25,122 nucleotides of DNA from NCBI GenBank assembly GCA_038232655.1, contig JBBSNM010000038.1:1-25122 (forward strand), written 5' to 3'. Positions 14,768 through 22,692 of the stretch are shown piece after piece; the stretch's first letter is position 1; each line of letters opens with the position of its first letter. The stretch comes from JACCVL01 sp038232655 (GTDB lineage Bacteria > Actinomycetota > Actinomycetes > Propionibacteriales > Nocardioidaceae). The position numbers and the translations under genes were made by a program. The notes beneath the pieces are model-generated. The model was not told the DNA's origin, made no database searches, and worked only from the letters and a program-made list of their open reading frames with translations.

Positions 14768-16279
14768 CTACGAGCCGCTATCCGAGGACTGCAGGTCGGA
14801 ACGCGAGCTGCGCCAGGTGCGCTCGAACGGCAACCGCCAGGCGTTCGGGGCGACCAGCTGATGGATCGCGTTCGGGCCCCACGTGCCGGGCTGGTAGCGC
14901 CGCACCGGCGGTGGGTCGTCGAGCAGCGGCGTGGACACCTCCCACAGCCGCTCGATGCCCTCGGCGGTGGTGAACAGGGTGTGGTCGCCGCGCATCGCGT
15001 CGTGGATGAGCCGCTCATACGCCTCGAGCACGTCGCCCTCGCGCCCGGTCTCGTCGAGCGAGAACTGCAGGCTGAGCTTGTCCAGCTTCATCCCCGTGCC
15101 GGGGCGTTTGCCGTAGAACGACAGCGAGACCTTCGAGGCCTCGGCGAGGTCGAAGGTCAGGTGGTCCGGTCCGTGGTCGCCGACGCCGGAGTGCGGGGGG
15201 ACCATGCTCTGCGGGGGCTCGCGGAACGCAATGGAGATGATCCGCGCTCCCTCCGCCATCCGCTTGCCCGTACGCAGGTAGAAGGGCACACCCGCCCAGC
15301 GCCAGTTGTCGACCTCGCACTTGAGCGCGACGAAGGTGTCGGTCTCGGACTCCTCGGCCACCCCGGACTCCTGCCGGTACCCCGTGTACTGGCCGCGCAC
15401 CACGTTGTGCGGGTCGATGGGCGACATCGAGCTGAACACCTTATTCTTCTCGATCCCGATCGCGTCGGGTGCCAGGGCAGTCGGCGGCTCCATCGCGGCG
15501 AAGGCCAGCACCTGGAACAGGTGGGTGACGACCATGTCCCGGTAGGCGCCGGTGGACTCGTAGAAGGCGGCGCGGTTCTCCAGGCCCAGCTCCTCGGGCA
15601 CGTCGATCTGCACGTGGTCGATGTGGTTGCGGTTCCAGATCGGCTCGAACAGACCGTTTGCGAACCGGAAGGCCAAGATGTTCTGCGCAGCCTCCTTGCC
15701 CAAGAAGTGGTCGATGCGGAAGATCTGCTCCTCGGCGAACTTTTCGTGCAGCCGGTCGTTGAGCTCCCGGGCACTGTCGAGATCGGTGCCGAAGGGCTTC
15801 TCCATCACGATCCGGGAGCCCTCGACGAGGCCGGCGTCGGCGATGGTCTGCACCACCGGCAGGGCCGCCTTGGGCGGCACGCTGAGATAGTGCAGCCGAG
15901 CTGGCGGCTCGCCCTCGAGCATTTCCTCGACGTCGGCAACCGCCTTGGCCAGGGCCTGCGGCCCGTCGTCCTGGCAGACGTAGCTCAACCGGCTGGCGAA
16001 CGCGGTCCACTGCTCCTCGTCGACGTCGTGGCTGCTGAACTTCTCCACCGACTCCCTGGCGAGGTTGACGAACTCCTCGTCGCTCATCTCCTCCAGCGAG
16101 GTCCCCACGATGTAGCAGCCCCCGGGCAGCAACCCAGCCTGATCGAGGTGCAGCATGCCGGGCAACAGCTTGCGCCGCGAGAGGTCACCGGTGGCGCCGA
16201 ACAGCACGATCACGTGCGGCGCCGGGGGCCTGACGGTGGCCCCACGGGCCTCCTTGCTCTCGCTGCTGACTCGGTCCAT
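14768..16279 (-). CDS. zwf: Glucose-6-phosphate dehydrogenase
   Basis: This 503-residue enzyme oxidises glucose 6-phosphate to 6-phosphogluconolactone with NADP, the entry to the oxidative pentose phosphate pathway. It shows the nucleotide-binding GATGDLSRRKLLPG (28-41) and EKPFG (160-164). The active-site signature RIDHFLGKE (188-196) includes His191 of the catalytic pair, and the substrate region RWAGVPFYLRTGKRM is also present. Length is normal for the family. The gene is not next to tal, tkt, opcA or pgl, as it often is in actinobacteria. Instead it diverges from an alpha-glucosidase gene. It converges with the hotdog-like gene, with 12 bp between stops. The ATG at 16279 gives a usual N-terminal extension before the Rossmann strand; no clear ribosome binding site is present. 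Confidence 0.97.
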   Translation of the reverse strand: MDRVSSESKEARGATVRPPAPHVIVLFGATGDLSRRKLLPGMLHLDQAGLLPGGCYIVGTSLEEMSDEEFVNLARESVEKFSSHDVDEEQWTAFASRLSYVCQDDGPQALAKAVADVEEMLEGEPPARLHYLSVPPKAALPVVQTIADAGLVEGSRIVMEKPFGTDLDSARELNDRLHEKFAEEQIFRIDHFLGKEAAQNILAFRFANGLFEPIWNRNHIDHVQIDVPEELGLENRAAFYESTGAYRDMVVTHLFQVLAFAAMEPPTALAPDAIGIEKNKVFSSMSPIDPHNVVRGQYTGYRQESGVAEESETDTFVALKCEVDNWRWAGVPFYLRTGKRMAEGARIISIAFREPPQSMVPPHSGVGDHGPDHLTFDLAEASKVSLSFYGKRPGTGMKLDKLSLQFSLDETGREGDVLEAYERLIHDAMRGDHTLFTTAEGIERLWEVSTPLLDDPPPVRRYQPGTWGPNAIHQLVAPNAWRLPFERTWRSSRSDLQSSDSGS

Positions 16280-16345
16280 CGGGGCTACGTCCGTCCTGCC
16301 GGCGAAGGTGAATGGTCGACGCTACTCCTCGCCGGGACCGCCCGC

Positions 16346-16351
16346 TAGCAT
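16346..16351 (+). promoter_or_regulatory. Candidate -10 element (TAGCAT) deciding the alpha-glucosidase start
   Basis: TAGCAT is followed by exactly 7 nt (GCAGCCG) and the ATG at 16359. The in-frame ATG at 16350 overlaps the hexamer, so the later start is preferred. Confidence 0.45.
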
Positions 16352-16358
16352 GCAGCCG

Positions 16359-17984
16359 ATGCCTGACACCCCCTGGTGGCGCGAGACCACCTGCTACCAG
16401 ATCTACCTACGAAGCTTCGCCGACTCGGACGGCGACGGTGTGGGTGACCTGGCAGGGGCCACCAGTCGCCTGCCGTACCTCGCCGACCTGGGTGTCGACG
16501 CGGTCTGGCTGACGCCGTTCTACCCTTCGCCGCAGGCCGACCACGGCTACGACGTGACCGACTACTGCGACGTCGACGCGTTGTTCGGGGACCTGGCCGC
16601 CTTCGACGCGCTGCTCGCGCGGGCACACGGGCTCGGTCTCAAAGTGATGGTGGACATCGTCCCCAACCATTCCTCGGACCAGCACGCCTGGTTCCAGGCC
16701 GCGCTGGCCGCCGCCCCGGGCAGCCGTGAGCGGGCTCGCTACCTGTTCCGCGACGGCCGGGGCCCCGACGGAGCGGAGCCGCCGAACAACTGGCGGTCGA
16801 CGTTCGGCGGCCCAGCGTGGACGCGGGTGCCAGACGGCCAGTGGTACCTGCACCTGTTCGACACCGGCCAGCCGGACTTCGACTGGACGAACCCCGAGGT
16901 CGCCGACGAGTTCGACCGGGTGCTGCGGTTCTGGCTCGACCGTGGCGTCGACGGCTTCCGCATCGACGTGGCGCACGGCATGGCCAAGGCGGACGGGCTG
17001 CCCGACCTCACCCCCGACCAGTTGGCCGCCGAGGGTGGCGAGCTGGAGGACGTCCTCGGGGAGTCGTCCCGGCCGTACTGGGACCAGCCGGGGGTGCACG
17101 ACATCTACCGCCGCTGGCACCGGGTGCTGGCCGACTACGACGGTGACCGGATGGCGATCGCGGAGGCATGGGTGTCCGACGCCGAGGCGATGGCGCGCTA
17201 CCTGCGGCCCGACGAGTTGCAGCAGGCGTTCAACTTCCACTGGCTGATGGCGGACTGGTCCGGCGACGCGCTGCGTGCGGTCATCGAGCACACCTTCCGC
17301 GCCACCCGCCCGGTCGGGGCCTGGCCGACCTGGGTGCAGTCCAACCACGACGTGGTCCGGGCCACCTCCCGGCTCGGCACCGGCGCCGCCGGGCTCGGAC
17401 GGGCGCGCAGCGGCCTGCTCGCCATGCTCGCGCTGCCCGGCTCCACGTACCTCTACCAGGGCGAGGAGCTCGGGCTGCCCCAGGTCGACGTCGCGCCGGC
17501 GCACCGGCAGGACCCGGCGTTCCACAACGGACGCGGCACCGGCCGCGACGGCTGCCGGGTGCCGCTGCCGTGGACCACCACCAACGACGACAAGAGTGCG
17601 CACGGCTTCTCGCCGGCCGGGGCAGCGCCTGCCTGGCTGCCGCAGCCGGCGGGCTGGGGTGCCCTGTCGGTGCAGGCCCAGCAGGTGGACACCACCTCGA
17701 CGTTGGCGTTCGTGCGGACCACCCTGCGGCTGCGCCGCGAGCTGCTGGGATCGCTCGGCGACGAGGTGGAGCTGCCCGAGGTCGGCCCGGACGCGCTGGT
17801 GATCCGCCGGCCCGGTGCCGACGGCAGGTCCGGGCTGGTGTGCGTGGTCGGGTGTGGGACCGCCCCGGTACCGCTGGCACCGCTCCGCGTCGACGCCGGC
17901 AGCGTGCTCGTGGCCACCGGTGACGATGCCGTCGTCGACGACTCGGTGCAGCCCGACCGGGCCGGCTGGTTCCGTACCGGTTGA
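16359..17984 (+). CDS. GH13 alpha-glucosidase (oligo-1,6-glucosidase/maltase-like)
   Basis: This 541-residue cytoplasmic glycoside hydrolase starts MPDTPWWRETTCYQIYLRSF, the usual opening of GH13 alpha-glucosidases. Conserved regions are DIVPNHSSDQHAW (region I), GFRIDVAHG with nucleophile Asp203 (region II), AIAEAW with acid/base Glu269 (region III), and VQSNHD with Asp331 (region IV). The (beta/alpha)8 barrel is followed by a C-terminal beta domain. It should release glucose from the non-reducing ends of malto- or isomalto-oligosaccharides; linkage specificity cannot be read with certainty. There is no signal peptide. It is divergent from zwf, so glucose released here could feed the pentose phosphate pathway after phosphorylation. 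The start at 16359 rests on promoter spacing; 16350 would add three residues. Confidence 0.92.
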   Translation: MPDTPWWRETTCYQIYLRSFADSDGDGVGDLAGATSRLPYLADLGVDAVWLTPFYPSPQADHGYDVTDYCDVDALFGDLAAFDALLARAHGLGLKVMVDIVPNHSSDQHAWFQAALAAAPGSRERARYLFRDGRGPDGAEPPNNWRSTFGGPAWTRVPDGQWYLHLFDTGQPDFDWTNPEVADEFDRVLRFWLDRGVDGFRIDVAHGMAKADGLPDLTPDQLAAEGGELEDVLGESSRPYWDQPGVHDIYRRWHRVLADYDGDRMAIAEAWVSDAEAMARYLRPDELQQAFNFHWLMADWSGDALRAVIEHTFRATRPVGAWPTWVQSNHDVVRATSRLGTGAAGLGRARSGLLAMLALPGSTYLYQGEELGLPQVDVAPAHRQDPAFHNGRGTGRDGCRVPLPWTTTNDDKSAHGFSPAGAAPAWLPQPAGWGALSVQAQQVDTTSTLAFVRTTLRLRRELLGSLGDEVELPEVGPDALVIRRPGADGRSGLVCVVGCGTAPVPLAPLRVDAGSVLVATGDDAVVDDSVQPDRAGWFRTG

Positions 17985-18026
17985 GCTGGTGGTCGCGGGT
18001 CACGCTGGAGGCTCGCCCAAACCCTC

Positions 18027-18055
18027 TTGTGCGGTCCCCGGCCGCGCCGTAGGTT
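18027..18055 (+). promoter_or_regulatory. Candidate promoter for the 12-codon reading frame
   Basis: TTGTGC (18027-18032) and TAGGTT (18050-18055) are separated by exactly 17 bp. Transcription would begin near 18062, leaving a leader of about 27 nt that contains the ribosome binding site. Confidence 0.4.
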
Positions 18056-18071
18056 TCCTCGTACGCAGGAG

Positions 18072-18077
18072 AGGAGG
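18072..18077 (+). promoter_or_regulatory. Strong ribosome binding site (AGGAGG) before the 12-codon frame
   Basis: AGGAGG lies 11 nt before the ATG at 18089, inside an extended purine-rich run (AGGAGAGGAGG, 18067-18077). The spacing is slightly long but workable. Confidence 0.5.
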
Positions 18078-18088
18078 TGGTCCGATCA

Positions 18089-18127
18089 ATGAGTGACAAT
18101 CGGACATGCGAGGTGGCTGCCAGCTAG
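18089..18127 (+). CDS. Possible leader peptide or microprotein, MSDNRTCEVAAS
   Basis: This 12-residue frame has a start, stop, strong ribosome binding site and a plausible promoter, all in a 359-bp gap (17985-18343) with no other gene. I do not recognise the peptide. The end of the frame can form two competing hairpins: GGTGGC (18112-18117) with GCCACC (18130-18135), and CCAGC (18120-18124) with GCTGG (18136-18140). Mutually exclusive pairing over a stop codon is what attenuators look like. However, nothing on the plus strand follows for it to control; pdxH converges from the other side. It may be a remnant leader, a small regulatory RNA or a free peptide. The rest of the gap holds only inverted repeats. 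Confidence 0.4.
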   Translation: MSDNRTCEVAAS

Positions 18128-18242
18128 TCGCCACCGCTGGCCGTGATCCGCCGCGGAGCCGCACCTCGAGTGCTGGCTCGCGAGCGCTGACCCGACAGGC
18201 GAGGCGACGAGCGAATTCACGGCAGCCACCCGGCCCGCAGGG

Positions 18243-18265
18243 GCGTCGAGCCGTCCAGTCGACGC
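18243..18265. repeat. Inverted repeat (7-bp stem, 9-nt loop)
   Basis: GCGTCGA (18243-18249) pairs perfectly with TCGACGC (18259-18265). It may end the plus-strand transcript or serve downstream of pdxH. There is no T-run on either side. Confidence 0.4.
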
Positions 18266-18289
18266 AGCGGAGCCGCCCCGGCCATACGC

Positions 18290-18312
18290 CAGGGCGTGAC
18301 CTCCGCGCCCTG
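18290..18312. terminator. Candidate hairpin terminator between the 12-codon frame and pdxH
   Basis: CAGGGCG (18290-18296) pairs with CGCCCTG (18306-18312) around a 9-nt loop. Without a U-tract it is at best a weak or factor-assisted terminator. A second imperfect stem (CCCCTG 18321-18326 with CAGGGG 18345-18350) overlaps the pdxH stop codon. Confidence 0.35.
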
Positions 18313-18343
18313 CGGGTCGTCCCCTGTCCACCCTCAAAGGACG

Positions 18344-19009
18344 TCAGGGGGCGAGACGCTCGCGGTGCCAGCTGGTCCCGGTCTCCGCGCCGCCGCCCGC
18401 ACGCGTGAAGCGCATCCGGTCGTGCAAGCGACCTGGTCGGCCGTGCCAGAACTCGATGACCTCGGGCACGACCCGATAGCCACCCCAGTGCGGTGGGCGC
18501 GGCACCGCCGTGTCCACCGGGTACGAGCGCTCCAACTCGGCGTAGCGGTCGTCGAGCCACCCCCGGTCAGGCACCACCTGGCTCTGCGGCGACGCAGCCG
18601 CGCCGAGCTGTGAGCCACGCGGCCGGGAGGCGAAGTACGCGTCCTCCTCGGCCGCCGACAGTCGCTCGGCACGGCCCTCGATACGCACCTGCCGCTGCAC
18701 CTCGTGCCAGGTCATCACTAGCGCGGCGTACGGGTTGGCGGCGAGCTCAACGCCCTTGCGGGAGTCGGTGTTGGTGAAGAAGACGAAGCCGCGGGCGTCG
18801 ACACCCTTGAGCAGCACCAGCCGCACCGACGGGCGCCCCTGTGGGTTGGCGGTTGCCAGCGCCATCGCGTTCGGCTCGTGCACCCCGGCCTCGACTACCT
18901 CGGCGAGCCACCGGTCGAACAGCGCCACCGGGTCGTCGCCGGCCGCGGACTCGTCGAGCCCCGCGGCCGCGTACTCCTCGCGCATCGCCCGCAGGCGGTG
19001 ATCGTCCAC
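18344..19009 (-). CDS. pdxH: Pyridoxamine/pyridoxine 5'-phosphate oxidase
   Basis: This 221-residue FMN enzyme oxidises pyridoxamine- or pyridoxine-5'-phosphate to PLP. The family pattern is complete: NAMALATANPQGRPSVRLVL, GFVFFTNTDSRKGVELAANP, WHEVQRQVRIEGRAERLS, ASRPRGSQLGAAASPQSQVV, and the C-terminal VIEFWHGRPGRLHDRMRFTR and WHRERLAP. I chose the GTG at 19009 (MDDHRLRAMREEYAAAGL) because a TAGCGT hexamer lies exactly 7 nt upstream. GTG codons at 19018 and 19039 are in frame but overlap or precede that hexamer. It is divergent from serC, whose product uses PLP, with 254 bp between starts. Many actinobacteria make PLP by PdxST, in which case this enzyme serves salvage; that cannot be settled here. 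Confidence 0.94.
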   Translation of the reverse strand: MDDHRLRAMREEYAAAGLDESAAGDDPVALFDRWLAEVVEAGVHEPNAMALATANPQGRPSVRLVLLKGVDARGFVFFTNTDSRKGVELAANPYAALVMTWHEVQRQVRIEGRAERLSAAEEDAYFASRPRGSQLGAAASPQSQVVPDRGWLDDRYAELERSYPVDTAVPRPPHWGGYRVVPEVIEFWHGRPGRLHDRMRFTRAGGGAETGTSWHRERLAP

Positions 19010-19016
19010 GAGTTTC

Positions 19017-19022
19017 ACGCTA
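19017..19022 (-). promoter_or_regulatory. Candidate -10 element (TAGCGT) deciding the pdxH start
   Basis: TAGCGT is followed by GAAACTC (7 nt) and the GTG at 19009. The hexamer and spacing are the same as upstream of udgX. Confidence 0.45.
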
Positions 19023-19248
19023 GCGAGTGCCGCCGGCACCCGCCCGGCCGACAGTGGTCAGCTGCGACATCGACACGCCGGCAGATCATGTCGTTGCTGA
19101 CCACACACGGGCGGGTTGGCGCTCGGCGACCCGCGGACGGGGTGTTTGCCATGACCCTCCGATGATGGGTGGGAATCGGTGGGTGGCAGACTGGCCGACT
19201 GGCCGCTGGCGACAGTGACGTCCCGGCACACCCGCCACCGACTGCCGC

Positions 19249-19255
19249 GAGAGGA
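19249..19255 (+). promoter_or_regulatory. Ribosome binding site (GAGAGGA) for serC
   Basis: GAGAGGA ends 8 nt before the GTG at 19264 and fixes that start. The rest of the pdxH-serC gap contains a GACTGGCC tandem-like repeat near 19190-19204 but no recognisable operator. Confidence 0.55.
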
Positions 19256-19263
19256 CATCCGGG

Positions 19264-20391
19264 GTGACCGACGCACCGTTGACCATCCCAACCGCGCTGC
19301 TGCCGGCTGACGGGCGCTTCGGCTCCGGGCCGTCCAAGGTGCGGCCGGCTGCCCTAAGGTCGCTGGCCGCAACCGGATCCGGCCTGCTCGGCACCTCACA
19401 CCGGCAGGCACCGGTCAAGAACACCGTGCGCCGCGTACGCGAGGGGCTCGGTGAGCTGTTCGGCCTGCCCGGCGGCTACCAGGTGGTGCTGGGCAACGGC
19501 GGGGCCACCGCCTTCTGGGACATCGCCACCTTCGGCCTGATCCGCCACCGGAGCCAGCACCTGTCGTTCGGCGAGTTCTCAGCCAAGTTCGCCAAGGCAG
19601 CCGCCAACGCACCATTCCTCGCCGACCCCACCGTCATCGAGGCTGCGCCGGGCACCCGGCCCGTCGCGGTCGCCGAGGCGGGCACCGATGCGTACGCCTG
19701 GGTGCACAACGAGACCTCCACCGGTGTGATGACCGAGGTACGCCGCGTCGACGGCGCCGACGATGACGCGCTGGTGCTGATCGACGCGACCTCCGGGGCC
19801 GGCGGGCTGCCGGTCGACGTCACCGCCGTCGATGCGTACTACTTCGCGCCGCAGAAGTCGTTCGCCGCCGACGGCGGGTTGTGGATCGCGCTGCTCTCGC
19901 CGGCGGCGCTCGAGCGGGCCGGGCAGCTGGGCGCTTCCGACCGCTGGGTGCCGGCGTTCCTCGACCTGCCCACGGCGATCGACAACTCCGCCAAGGACCA
20001 GACCTACAACACCCCGTCGGTGGCCACGCTGTTCCTCATGGCCGAGCAGATCGACTGGCTCAACGGCAACGGCGGCCTGCGCTGGGCGGTCGAGCGAACC
20101 ACCGAGTCCTCCGACCGGCTCTACCGCTGGGCGGACAAGACCCCGTACACGCGGCCCTTCGTGACCGACCCGGATGCACGCTCGCTGGTCGTCGGCACGA
20201 TCGACTTCGACGACGGCGTCGACGCCGCCGCGGTCGCCAAGGTGCTGCGGGCCAACGCGATCGTTGACGTCGAGCCCTACCGCAAGCTGGGACGCAACCA
20301 GTTGCGGGTCGCCATGTTCCCCGCCGTCGAACCCGTGGACGTCGAGGCGCTCACCGGTTGCATCGAGTACGTGGTCGAACGGCTGGACTGA
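19264..20391 (+). CDS. serC: Phosphoserine aminotransferase
   Basis: This 375-residue PLP-dependent class V aminotransferase converts 3-phosphohydroxypyruvate and glutamate to phosphoserine and 2-oxoglutarate in serine biosynthesis. The actinobacterial form is recognised from FGSGPSKVRPAALRSL, LGTSHRQAPVKNTVRRV, VLGNGGATAFWDIATFGL, VHNETSTGV and LIDATSGAGGLPVD. PLP-binding Lys198 lies in YYFAPQKSFAADGG. Length and termini (ending CIEYVVERLD) are normal. In some bacteria SerC also acts in the deoxyxylulose-dependent PLP route, so the divergent pdxH neighbour is suggestive. The GTG start is supported by a good ribosome binding site. It converges with the anchored propeller gene; only 8 bp separate the stops. 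Confidence 0.96.
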   Translation: MTDAPLTIPTALLPADGRFGSGPSKVRPAALRSLAATGSGLLGTSHRQAPVKNTVRRVREGLGELFGLPGGYQVVLGNGGATAFWDIATFGLIRHRSQHLSFGEFSAKFAKAAANAPFLADPTVIEAAPGTRPVAVAEAGTDAYAWVHNETSTGVMTEVRRVDGADDDALVLIDATSGAGGLPVDVTAVDAYYFAPQKSFAADGGLWIALLSPAALERAGQLGASDRWVPAFLDLPTAIDNSAKDQTYNTPSVATLFLMAEQIDWLNGNGGLRWAVERTTESSDRLYRWADKTPYTRPFVTDPDARSLVVGTIDFDDGVDAAAVAKVLRANAIVDVEPYRKLGRNQLRVAMFPAVEPVDVEALTGCIEYVVERLD

Positions 20392-20399
20392 TTCCCGCG

Positions 20400-21458
20400 T
20401 CAGTAGTACTCGTCGGCACGGCGGTCGGCGGTCCGGCGACGCAGCCACCACAGCCCGCCGCCCGCAACGACGACGGCCGCGACGCCGCCGGCGATGGCCA
20501 GGACCTCCGCGTCGGAGTCGTCGGTCGCGGCGGCGGCCGACGGGGCCGGCTCGGGATCGGTGACCGCCTGCTCATCGTCGCCCTTGTTGGCCGGGCGGTC
20601 CAACGCTGCCAGCACCTTGGCCGGCAGGTCGACCGCATCGATCAGTGCCGGGCTGCCCTCGGAGCCGGCGAGCAAGGTGGTGCCGTCGGGAAGCACGGTG
20701 ATCGACTCGCCCTGCTGCTGGCTGGGCAGGTCGACGGTGGCGACCTTGGACCAGTCCGGCAGCCGGTAGACCAGCGCCTTGCCGTACAGCCGCACCACCG
20801 CGCCCTTGCCGTCCGGGAGCATGGTCGCGTCGGTCACGAGCCCCGGCACGCTGACCCCGGGCACCGGCTCCGGCTCGACCGGCTGGCCGGCCTGCATGTC
20901 GGCGGGCAGTGCGAGCACCTCGCCGCCCAGCACCTCCTTGGTGACCAGCCAACCGCCGCCGCCATCGGGTGCCATCAGCAGCGCCTCGACGTCGGGGTTG
21001 CCGTCCGGGTAGCGCAGCGGGTAGGCATCGGGCCGCACGGTGTGGTTCCCGCGGCCGGGCACCGGCAGCGCGTACAGGGCGACGTCATCTCGGCGGTTCC
21101 CGTTGTCACCGGTGTCACCTACCCACAAGGTGTCACCCTGCACGGCCATCGCCTCGGGGTCGACGACCTCGGGGTCGAGGCCCTCGAGCAGCGTGGTGCC
21201 CACCACCTTGCCGCTTGCGCGCTCGACGACGAACACGATGGGGTCGTGACCGGAGTCGTTCACCGTGTAGAGCAGGCCGCTGTCGGCCGGTGAGACGCTC
21301 AACGCGCTGGACTCGGTGATCCGTGGGTCGTTGATCGTGACGTCGCTGCGCCCCTCCTGCCCCCAGGCCTGCGCTCCGCCGGCACCGGACAGCACCAGCA
21401 GGCACAGCAGCACCGGCAACCGCGCACCCCACGCCAGCGTCCGTGCGCCCGACCTCAC
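20400..21458 (-). CDS. Exported, membrane-anchored beta-propeller-like protein
   Basis: This 352-residue protein has an N-terminal signal (MRSGARTLAWGARLPVLLCL to about residue 31, with GAQAWG near the cleavage site). A strand-rich domain follows at about 38-280, then a Pro/Ala/Asp-rich stalk (290-318), one membrane helix (about 319-340) and a short basic tail ending RADEYY. Repeated elements such as ITESSALSVSPADSGLLYTV, VDPEAMAVQGDTLWVGDTGD and GESITVLPDGTTLLAGSEG suggest propeller blades. The topology is domain outside, tail inside. The ligand is unknown. The GTG at 21458 overlaps the stop of the methyltransferase gene by 4 bp (GTGA), so translation is probably coupled. It is the last gene of a three-gene minus-strand operon. 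Confidence 0.8.
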   Translation of the reverse strand: MRSGARTLAWGARLPVLLCLLVLSGAGGAQAWGQEGRSDVTINDPRITESSALSVSPADSGLLYTVNDSGHDPIVFVVERASGKVVGTTLLEGLDPEVVDPEAMAVQGDTLWVGDTGDNGNRRDDVALYALPVPGRGNHTVRPDAYPLRYPDGNPDVEALLMAPDGGGGWLVTKEVLGGEVLALPADMQAGQPVEPEPVPGVSVPGLVTDATMLPDGKGAVVRLYGKALVYRLPDWSKVATVDLPSQQQGESITVLPDGTTLLAGSEGSPALIDAVDLPAKVLAALDRPANKGDDEQAVTDPEPAPSAAAATDDSDAEVLAIAGGVAAVVVAGGGLWWLRRRTADRRADEYY

Positions 21459-22687
21459 GATGGCACCACCCCGATCAACTCGGCCAGCCGCGGCCGCACC
21501 TGCCACTCGGCCACCAGCCGCTCGTAGTCCGCGCGCATCGCCGCATCCCCCGCCGAGCCGTCAGCCGTCGTGCGCACCCCCCGCAGCAACGCGTTGCGCG
21601 GGGTGTGCGCGCTGTCGACGAACTCGACCACGTCCACCCGATAACCGTGCAGGCGCAGCAGCGCCGCGCGCACCGCGTCGGTGAGCGTGTCGGCCAGCCG
21701 CTCGCGCAAGATGTTGTGCCGGGTGAGCAGGCCGTACGGCGCGGGCGCCGACTGCCCCCGCAGCTGGGCCTGCAGGTGATGGTGGCAGCACGGCGCGGCC
21801 AGCAGCACCGATGCCTGCCACCGCACCGCCCGGGCCAGCGCCTCGTCGGTCGCGGTGTCGCAGGCATGCAGCGCCAGCACGACCTCGGCTGCCGGCTCGA
21901 CCGAGACGTCGGCGATGCCCGCCTCGACGAAGCCCAGCCCGGTCGCGCCCAGCCGCTCGGCGAGCTCGGTGTTGCGACTGCGGGCCTGTTGCTTGCGGTC
22001 CACGCCGGTGAAGTGCACGGGCAGGCCGCGCTGCTCGGTGAGCCACCGGTACGCGGCGAACGTGAGGTAGGCGTTCCCGCAGCCGAGGTCGACCACCCGC
22101 AGCGGCTCCGCGGCGGTGGGGGTGCGCAACCGCCCGCTGGCCAGGGCGTCGTCGACGACGGTGGCCAGCTGCCGGCAGAACTGCTCGACCTGGCGGTGCT
22201 TGTCGCGCCGCGACGGCTTGACCCGGCCCTCCGCGCTGGTCAGGCCGACGGCCACCAGCCACGCGTCGGCCGGGTCCAGCTCTCGCCTCTTGGCCCGGTC
22301 GTGGGGATGCGCCCGACCGTCCGAAGCCGGTTCGGCAGCCACCCGCGGCGCTTCGTGCAGCTGCGCCGCGCCCCGCTTGGTGACCCGCAGCTGGAATGTG
22401 CGGGCACCGGTCTCGACGTGCCAGTTGCCGAACGGTGCCGCGAGCAGCTCGTCGACCAGCGCGGCCGCGCCAGCGCCCTCGGCGGCGTTGCGGGTGTGCG
22501 CCTGGGTGCCGTCGTAGGCGGTGGCCTGCAGGTGCCGGCCGGCACGCAGGTCGACCGGTCGCAGCACCACCCGCCGCCACGGTGGCTGCTCGCCACGGCG
22601 GCGGCCGGAGCTCACCGCGCGCAGCAGGTCGTCGGACAGAACCAGCTCGCGGACCCGCGCCAGGCCATCCTCCAGGGGGACCGGCAT
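21455..22687 (-). CDS. SAM-dependent methyltransferase (Methyltransf_32-like)
   Basis: This 410-residue protein has a class I Rossmann core in its second half. Motif I is VVDLGCGNAYLTF (198-210), motif II is FTGVDRKQQARSRNTELAER, and a later strand is VVLALHACDTATDEALARA. After it comes APCCHHHLQAQL (298-309), the Cys/His-rich motif typical of the Methyltransf_32 (METTL25/RRNAD1-like) group. The N-terminal half (1-190) contains strand-rich VVLRPVDLRAGRHLQATAYDG and may bind substrate, and a basic stretch (PSRRDKHRQVEQF) precedes motif I. A nucleic-acid or ribosomal substrate is possible but not shown. The ATG at 22687 lies 5 nt after the stop of the 28-aa membrane protein, which implies co-translation, and the stop overlaps the next gene. 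Confidence 0.85.
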   Translation of the reverse strand: MPVPLEDGLARVRELVLSDDLLRAVSSGRRRGEQPPWRRVVLRPVDLRAGRHLQATAYDGTQAHTRNAAEGAGAAALVDELLAAPFGNWHVETGARTFQLRVTKRGAAQLHEAPRVAAEPASDGRAHPHDRAKRRELDPADAWLVAVGLTSAEGRVKPSRRDKHRQVEQFCRQLATVVDDALASGRLRTPTAAEPLRVVDLGCGNAYLTFAAYRWLTEQRGLPVHFTGVDRKQQARSRNTELAERLGATGLGFVEAGIADVSVEPAAEVVLALHACDTATDEALARAVRWQASVLLAAPCCHHHLQAQLRGQSAPAPYGLLTRHNILRERLADTLTDAVRAALLRLHGYRVDVVEFVDSAHTPRNALLRGVRTTADGSAGDAAMRADYERLVAEWQVRPRLAELIGVVPS

Positions 22688-22692
22688 CGGCC

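Noticed and set aside
14861..16348. 495-codon plus-strand frame opposite zwf
   Set aside because: It is an antisense shadow of an unmistakable glucose-6-phosphate dehydrogenase.
18106..18408. 100-codon Arg/Ser-rich plus-strand frame in the gap after the alpha-glucosidase
   Set aside because: It overlaps the pdxH 3' end in antisense, is of low complexity and has no ribosome binding site of its own.
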